Assembly (NCBI GenBank): GCA_963801505.1
Contig: CAWDEY010000023.1
Coordinates: 1 to 64,000, forward strand
Length of the DNA: 64,000 bases
Direction of reading: 5' to 3'
Origin: JAOUFP01 sp963801505
Lineage (GTDB): Bacteria > Nitrospirota > Thermodesulfovibrionia > Thermodesulfovibrionales > UBA6898
Shown here: positions 57,855 to 64,000 of the stretch, piece after piece
Numbering within the stretch: position 1 is the stretch's first letter
How the letters are laid out: each line of letters begins with the position of its first letter
The notes under the pieces: generated by a model
Databases searched by the model: none
Told to the model about the DNA's origin: nothing
What the model saw: the letters and a program-made list of their open reading frames with translations, nothing else
Translations under genes and position numbers: made by a program

Positions 57855-60800
57855 CTCATCACCCCCTTAAAACTTCTCGAATTCATTGTCTTCAGTGTCT
57901 TTTCCTCCGCCAGCCCATGTCGAGAGAAAAACCCTTTTGTGCTACGCGGCTTTGCAATTGCCGCCTTAGCCTGCTTCATCCCCTGATGGGTAATATGCGC
58001 AAACTTTGTCTTGTGCGCTGCCATCTGGGCCGTGCGTTCATAGGCGATGGTCCTTTTACTGTCTGCGCCCCCTATCTTGAAAAACTCTATGGAGCTCTGG
58101 AGGTTTTCGGCCTGGGCCGCAAGCTCCTCAGAAGTAGAAGACATCTCTTCAGCCACACTGGCGTTTTGCTGCACCACCTGGTCAAGCTGCTGGATCGCCT
58201 TATTGATCTGCTCAGCCCCGCTGTTTTGCTCAGAACTGGCGCTGTTGATCTCCTGCACCAGTTCAGCAGTCTTTTGGATATCAGGCACGAGTTTGTCAAG
58301 CATCTGTCCTGCCATCTCAGCCACCTGCACGCTTGAAGACGACAGCTTGCTTATCTCTGCTGCTGCTGCCTGGCTCCGTTCAGCGAGCTTCCGCACCTCA
58401 GAGGCCACGACCGCAAAGCCCTTGCCGTGTTCTCCCGCCCGGGCCGCCTCTATCGCCGCGTTTAAGGCAAGGAGGTTCGTCTGTCTGGCAATTTCTTCGA
58501 TGATCGATATCTTTGCCTGCTATGTCCTTCATGGCCGTCACTGTCTCGGCAACCGCCCTGCCGCTCTCTCTTGCGTCACCGGCAGATTTCAGGGCAATCT
58601 TTTCTGTCTGCTGGGCGTTGTCCGCGTTTTGGCGCACGTTTGAGACCATCTCCTCCATCGAAGAGGACACCTCTTCAACTGAACTGGCCTGCTCGGATGC
58701 GCCCTGGGACATCTCCTCTGAACTGGAGCTCATCTGCTGGCTGCCTGAGGCCACATTGTCTGAGGCGGTCTTTACATCCAGTACGATCTCCCTGAGTTTC
58801 TCCACCATAGTAGCGAAGGCCTGCATGAGTTTGTCTTCAGATGATCTCTCATTTACCTTCACCAAAAGATTTCCTCCGGCAATTTCTTCTGCTGCTGTTG
58901 TCACAATATTCATGGCATTAACACATGTATTGCTGGCATCAGCCAGAAGCTTGAAGGTCTTTTGCACATGCTCGGTATCTGCATCCCCCTGTGTGACCTC
59001 GATGGTAAAGCCTGTATCGCCCTTGGCAAGCCGGCTGAGCCCAACTACAAGCTTCTGTGTTTCGTCTGACTGGTAGTCAGCCACCTTCTGTGCCAGCCTT
59101 GCCGCCTTCTTCACCTCAGTCTGGTCCACCACAATTTCAAATGCTCCGATGATGGTGCCGTTAAGATCTTTGACAGGCACTCCGATATATCGAATATCCA
59201 GAGACAGGCCTGCAGGATGGGCGTCAGTCTCACTTGCCGATACCAAGCCCTGCCGCATGGCCCTGCCGCAGGCGCACTTGTCAGTATTACAATCAGAGGT
59301 CTTAAACTGGTTGTAACACTTTTCACCGACCAACTGTGTCTGAGACCGCCCAAGTATATCAGCACCGGTCTTGTTTATATATTGGATCCCAAAGCTGTTG
59401 TCTATCACCAGGGCCGGTATAGGCATAGAGTCGATAAACCCGACCAGGGAATCAAGGGTTGTGTTGACACCCACTATGATCTTCCGGAAGTCACCCTGAT
59501 GCTTGTTTGCATCTGCTCTGGTTGCAAGCTTCCCTTCAACTGCTGCCTTGGAGAGCATATTGGCATCGTCCGCCAGAGCCTTAACGGCATACATCGTATT
59601 GTTCAGTGCATTGCCGATAGTCTCAAATGACTCACGGATACCAGCGAGGTCTGCGTCCCCTGCTGCTACCTGGATAGTGACGTTCAGATCTCCCTGGGCT
59701 ATCCTGTTCAGGCCATCCGCCAGTTTTGTCACTTCGCCTGACTGGTAGTCAGCCACCTTCTGTGCCAGCCTTGCCGCCTTCTTCACCTCAGTCTGGTCCA
59801 TCACAATTTCAAATGCTCCGATGATGGCGCCGTTAAGATCTTTGACAGGCACTCCGATATATTTAATATCCAGAGACAGGTCTTCAGGATGGGCGTCAGT
59901 CTCGCTTGTTGATACCAGAGCCCTGTCGCATGGCCCTGCCGCAGGCGCACTTGTCCGTATTACAATCAGAGGTCTTAAACTGGCTGTAGCACTTTTCACC
60001 GATCAACTGTGTCTGAGACCGCCCAAGTATATCAGCACCGGTCTTGTTTATATATTGGATCCCGAAGCTGTTGTCTATCACCAGGGCCGGTATAGGCATA
60101 GAGTCGATAAGCCCTACCAGGGAATCAAGGGTTGTGTTGACACCCGCCACGATCTTCCGGAAGTCACCCTGATGCTTGCCTGCATCTGCTCTGGTTGCAA
60201 GCTTCCCTTCAACTGCTGCCTTGGAAAGCGCGTTAGTGTCAGCTATTAAAGCGTTGATGCTCCCTACCATCTTCTTCATCGACGCCATAAGAAGACCTGT
60301 TTCGTCCTTCCCAGTGTCGTCAAGATTCACATCCATATCTCCGGCAGCAATCTTGTCAGCCGCGGCAATGCAAGCCAAAACAGGCCTCGTGATGCTCTTT
60401 ACAATCCAGAAGGCAACGGCAATGCCTAAAAGCACCGTAATCGCCGTAAAGACCATCATTAGAATCTTCATATTATTGAATGCATTCATGGACGCTTTCC
60501 CTTGCTCTTCGACAAGCGCTGACTGATATTGAATGACCGCTTCAACACTCTCAAAGTACTTATTCTGGAGCGGCCTCAGTTTGTTCAGCAGAATATCAAT
60601 CGTGCCTTTCCTGTCGCCTGCAAGCGCAACTTTCCTCGCCTCATTAAGCACAGGAAGGTAATCCGTCCGTGCTTCAACCATTGCCTTATGAAGTTCCTTG
60701 CCCTTTCCACTCGTCATGGCATTTTCAAGCTTGTCGATATCTTCGGCAATCTTTTTAGATGACTCTGCGATCCTTTCGTCCTCTTTTTCGATCTCTCTCT

Positions 60801-61029
60801 TGTCCTCAAGTAGCGCCATATTCCTGATTGCCCGCGCCGTGACGTTCATCGAATCAGTTATGTTGTTCGCAGTTGCTGTAGCAGGGAATCTGTCTGTGAT
60901 AATTTTATCAAAGGTGGCCACAACGGATTGCACCCTGACAACCGAGAAAACGCTCATCAGTACAGACATTGCGATGATTACTCCAAACCCGGCTCCGAGC
61001 CTTCTGCCTATCTTCATGTTCTTAAACAT
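57851..61029 (-). CDS. Large methyl-accepting chemotaxis protein with duplicated Cys-PAS modules, two frameshifts
   Basis: Bridging single-base insertions near 59918 and 58515 gives about 1,058 residues. Order: N-terminal helix (~14-34), a four-helix sensor up to ~185, a second helix (LMMVFTAITVLLGIAVAFWI), HAMP, then twice a unit of helical linker plus PAS. Each PAS carries GEKCY...TSDCNTDKCACGRAM, a C-x9-C-x3-C-x-C type cluster that could hold a cofactor or sense redox. A signalling tail follows, with ISIIEEIARQTNLLALNAAIEAARAGE and methylation helices. Neighbouring cheA and cheW suggest it drives this array. The frameshifts are likely base errors. Confidence 0.9.
59070..60232 (-). repeat. 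Tandem duplication (672-bp period) inside the chemoreceptor gene
   Basis: The stretch 59070-59560 recurs at 59742-60232 with few changes. Left of 59911 the offset is 672; beyond it is 673, since the right copy reads accagagccc where the left reads accaagccc. The extra G at 59918 is exactly where the reading frame breaks. Each unit encodes a linker plus Cys-PAS domain. Confidence 0.9.
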
Positions 61030-61111
61030 ACATTCCTCCTTTTAATTTGTAAAACCGCGCCGTTAGTTTTAATTCAACCTTAATAAGTGTACTCATAATC
61101 ATTTGTCTCCT

Positions 61112-63255
61112 CTATTTAGGATTTGCTGAAATGTTCTGCTTTGAATTCAGCGATATTGTTTCCTCGCTCTCCGCATCCATCACGAGCTTTGGAATATCCA
61201 GTATCAGCGCCACAGTCCCGTCTCCGAGTATTGTCGCACCCGATATGCCTTCCAAATCCTGTAGCCCCTCCCGAGGTTCTTTATCACTGTCTGGTGCTCG
61301 CCGATGACATGGTCCACCACAAAGCCGACCTGATGCCCTTCGTATTTCACAATCACGATCTGCTCGATGTAAGGTGGTGTTCCGGGAAGCGAAAATTGCT
61401 CCCGTAATCTTATATATGGGACTATCTTTCCCCTTACGTTTACTATATGCCTTCCTCGTGCCTCTGAGACCTCATTCTGTATAAGTTCCACGCATTCTTC
61501 CACTGCTGAGAGGGGCAGGACGAAACATTCCTCCCCTATCTTGACCAGCAGCCCTTCGATAATGGCCAGGGTCAGAGGCAGACTAAGTGTAATAGTCGTC
61601 CCGTTTCCCCGGATGCTTTCTATAGAGATGGAGCCCCTGAGGGAATCCACAGCCCTCTTCACAACATCAAGCCCAACTCCCCGACCCGACACACTTGTGA
61701 CATTCTTTGAAGTCGAAAAACCGGCTGAAAATACAAGGGAATACACCTCACTGTCGGGAAGCTCCTGGTCGGCTGTTATAAGGCCCCTTTCGATCGCCCT
61801 GGCTAAAATAGCCTCTCTGTCGAGACCTTCTCCATCATCCCTCACCTGTATCAATACATTGGCGCCTGAATGCATGGCAGATAGGTGCACAATACCCTTT
61901 CTCTGCTTGCCTGCGGCCTCCCTGACCCCGGGCAGTTCTATGCCATGGTCTATACAGTTTCTTATGAGGTGGACGAGCGGGTCGTTGAGCCTTTCGATGA
62001 CTGTCTTGTCCAATTCTGTATCCGCGCCTTCGGTAGTCATATCAACTTCCTTGCAGAGCTCCCTTGAAAGGTCTCTGACAAGACGCTTGAACTTGCTGAA
62101 GGTGGTCCCTATGGGAAGCATGCGTATGTTCATGGTGTTGTCGCGGAGTTCTGCTGTAAGTCGCTCCACTTCCTCTGCAATGGATACCAGATCAGAATCA
62201 TCCCTCTGTGAAGCTGTCTGACTGAGACGCGCCTGCACAGTAACCAGTTCGCCGATAAGGTTTACAAGCTTGTCCAGTTTTTCAGAAGACACCCTGATAT
62301 TGGAGATCACCTCTGTCCTTAGCCTGTGCTCCCTTATCTGGCGCATATGTTCCTGTTCGGCAAGGGCCGCCTGTACTCTTTCAGGCGGTACAAGCCCCTT
62401 GTCTACCAGCACTTTCCCCAGGGGCTTGCTTTCACCCAGTACACTATCGAGGTCTTTTTGGGTTATGTCCCTTTTTTCAAGCAGGATCTCACCGAGTTTC
62501 TTGTAATCGGATTCATCCGCAGGGGTTTCGCTGTCATCTATTATTTCGATGTCCAGAACTGAGTCATCCTCCAAAAAGATGAAAATGTCCTTTATAGCGT
62601 CCAGGCCGCAGCCGGAAGTGAGGATAATGTCCCAGGAGGTATAGCACAACTCAGGGTCCATATCCTCCAGGAAAGGGATGGCGTCTGTATTGCTGACAAT
62701 ACTGCACTCTCCTAAACTGCGGACCTCGTTGAGAAGCAGGAGCGGGTTCGTGCCTGAAGCAAAAATATTGGTCGAGGGCCTAAACCGTATCCTGTAGGTG
62801 ACCTGAGTCAAAGGCATTTGCTCCATTGGCACGGGCTTTTCCTGACGCGCCGCAGGCTTCTTGCCGGCAGCCTTTTCTTCAGAAAGGTACTTTTTGAATG
62901 AAGAGAGGATTCCTTGTGCCCTGTCGTCAAGCACTGCCGCCGGCGTCCCGGTCATCTCCCGGATCACATCGCATGAGGTGAGGGTAAGGTCTATAAGAGG
63001 CTTGTCCGTAAGGACCTTCCCGCTTCTGACAAGGTCGTAGACTGTCTCGATTTCATGCGTAAAACTGGATATATTGTCAAAACCGAACATCCCTCCGGAG
63101 CCCTTGATGGAATGGAAGGCCCTGAAGATCGCTGAAATAGCGTCCTCATTACGAGGGTCCTTTTCAAGTTCCAGCAGTGATGACTCCAGTTCAGAAAGCA
63201 ACTCGGATGTCTCCTCTTTGAAGACCTCTACGAGTTTTTCGAATTCATCTTTCAT
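61112..63255 (-). CDS. cheA: Chemotaxis sensor kinase CheA, one frameshift near the end
   Basis: The start MKDEFEKLVEVF overlaps the cheY stop (ATGA). The order is Hpt with AFHSIKGSGGMFGF, a P2-like segment (VTYRIRFRPSTNIF), dimerisation helices, a kinase core with LIRNCIDHGIELP, DDGEGLD and GVGLDVVKRAVDSLRG, and a CheW-like domain. Near 61258 a lost base shifts the frame, after which LEGISGATILGDG-like sequence resumes and ends at TAG 61112. It autophosphorylates at the Hpt His and passes phosphate to CheY and CheB. With the correction it is about 714 residues. Confidence 0.93.
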
Positions 63256-63618
63256 CCCAGCACCCTCTTGACAACCGCAACCAACTGGTCCGGCTTGAAG
63301 GGCTTGACAATCCAGCCTGTGGCCCCGGCCTGCCTTCCCGGCGTTCTTCTTCTCAATCTGGGATTCTGTAGTAAGCAGTATAATGGGTATGAATTTGTAG
63401 TCAGGGTTCGCCCTCAAACTTTTCACAAGAGAGATGCCATCCATTTCAGGCATATTTATGTCAGTGATCAGCATATGTATCTGCTTCTTCTCCAGCTTCC
63501 TGAGAGCATCTATCCCGTTCTCAGCCTCTATGATTTCATATCCCTGTTCCTTCAGCGTAAAATTCACCATCAGCCTCACACTCGCGGAATCGTCAACAGT
63601 CATGATCGTCTTAATCAT
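63252..63618 (-). CDS. cheY: Chemotaxis response regulator CheY, one frameshift
   Basis: The start MIKTIMTVDDSASVR leads into a receiver domain with LITDINMPEMDG (phospho-Asp) and IILLTTES (switch Thr). An extra base near 63330 shifts the frame; correcting it restores GATGWIVKPFKPDQ with the conserved Lys-Pro, and a stop that overlaps the cheA start. The corrected product is 121 residues, the normal CheY length. As written it runs into CheA as a fusion, which is not real. Confidence 0.9.
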
Positions 63619-63961
63619 GTCTGCCTCCCGACCACAGGCAGGTCCCGTATTTGTCGTGGGCACATCCTTTTATGCGCCCGTATCCTGAATTTTCAACTGC
63701 AGCAGGAAAATTTCCGGAGTTCGGAGCCCTGAGCAGGAAAGATTTACCGAGGTTTGAGGCAGTACGGTGGGCCGAACACAGTAGTTGAAGAAAAGACAAG
63801 TCCACAGAGACATCTGCGTTAACTGAGACCACAACCTCATCTTCCCTGAGCAGCATCTGCATTAACTTTTTCCTTATCGCGGAGGCATTTTCGATGGTCA
63901 GGGACCCGCCCAGTACCAACCCTCCTCCCCGGCCTGATTCACTGACTCTAATGTCGCTCAT
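63611..63961 (-). CDS. STAS-domain protein, first gene of the chemotaxis operon
   Basis: The 116 residues form a STAS fold (GGSLTIENASAIRKKLMQML, VVVSVNADVSVDLSFLQLLCSAHRTA), close to MlaB or anti-sigma-antagonist types. SVDLSF occupies the position where a regulatory Ser is usual. AGGAGG lies upstream of the ATG at 63961. The stop overlaps the cheY start, so it belongs to the operon. A role in regulating or tuning the array by phosphorylation is possible. Confidence 0.85.
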   Translation of the reverse strand: MSDIRVSESGRGGGLVLGGSLTIENASAIRKKLMQMLLREDEVVVSVNADVSVDLSFLQLLCSAHRTASNLGKSFLLRAPNSGNFPAAVENSGYGRIKGCAHDKYGTCLWSGGRHD

Positions 63962-64000
63962 GTCAATTCCTCCTCATATCTATTATTTTCATCCGCTCAA

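Noticed and set aside
63252..63663. CheY-CheA fusion protein
   Set aside because: The open frame joins them only because of an extra base near 63330; correcting it restores the CheY end and an ATGA overlap with cheA.

Overview
The window looks like a chromosomal segment of a Gram-negative, chemotactic, exopolysaccharide-producing bacterium. The evidence is a Wza-type export protein, an outer-membrane barrel, several lipobox signal peptides, a Pal-like OmpA domain, PilZ and GGDEF proteins, and a full chemotaxis operon. The gene mix recalls Nitrospirota or Desulfobacterota; that placement is an inference from memory, not from any marker gene. I saw no rRNA or tRNA gene and no CRISPR array.

Layout. 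1-1.7 kb: end of a PEP/pyruvate-binding phosphotransferase. 2.1-6.3 kb: small unlinked genes (polytopic membrane protein, zinc ribbon, rhomboid protease, YceI-like, DUF2127). 6.4-14.1 kb, minus strand: polysaccharide operon (barrel protein, SLBB export protein, tyrosine autokinase, O-antigen ligase/TPR) with a secreted Cys-rich protein upstream. 14.2-16.4 kb: SUMF-OmpA lipoprotein and a PilZ gene with a small coupled ORF. 17.1-30.7 kb, plus strand: a roughly 3,500-residue modular surface protein ending in a C25 (gingipain-type) peptidase, then a PqqD-like protein, a radical SAM/SPASM maturase, a 43-residue peptide not called as a gene by length-based tools, an HprK-like kinase and an S26-type peptidase. 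This looks like a peptide-modification (RiPP-like) locus and is the best candidate for an undescribed system. 30.7-39.3 kb: YwbE, two aldolases, RecD2, a universal stress protein, a P-type ATPase interrupted by a short repeat insertion, and a small channel-like protein. 39.3-45.7 kb: PDZ/glycine-repeat lipoprotein, duplicated Cys-motif protein, a second P-type ATPase, SRPBCC protein. 45.9-47.6 kb: integron remnant with a truncated integron-type integrase, cassette-like genes and a well-formed attC site. 48-51.5 kb: lipoprotein serpin and a PAS-GGDEF cyclase. 51.9-64 kb, minus strand: STAS, cheY, cheA, a large chemoreceptor, cheW, cheR, cheD, cheB and a hybrid kinase.

Sequence quality matters here. 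Single-base frameshifts break genes that otherwise look functional: the PEP gene, the SUMF gene, at least twelve places in the giant surface protein, pqqD-like, radical SAM, kinase, receptor, cheA and cheY. In the receptor, an internal 672-bp duplication pins one extra G near 59918. Most of these are probably sequencing errors. I therefore give the reconstructed gene spans and note where the frame moves. Genes between about 31 and 57.8 kb are mostly intact, apart from the ATPase insertion, which preserves the frame and is unlikely to be an error.
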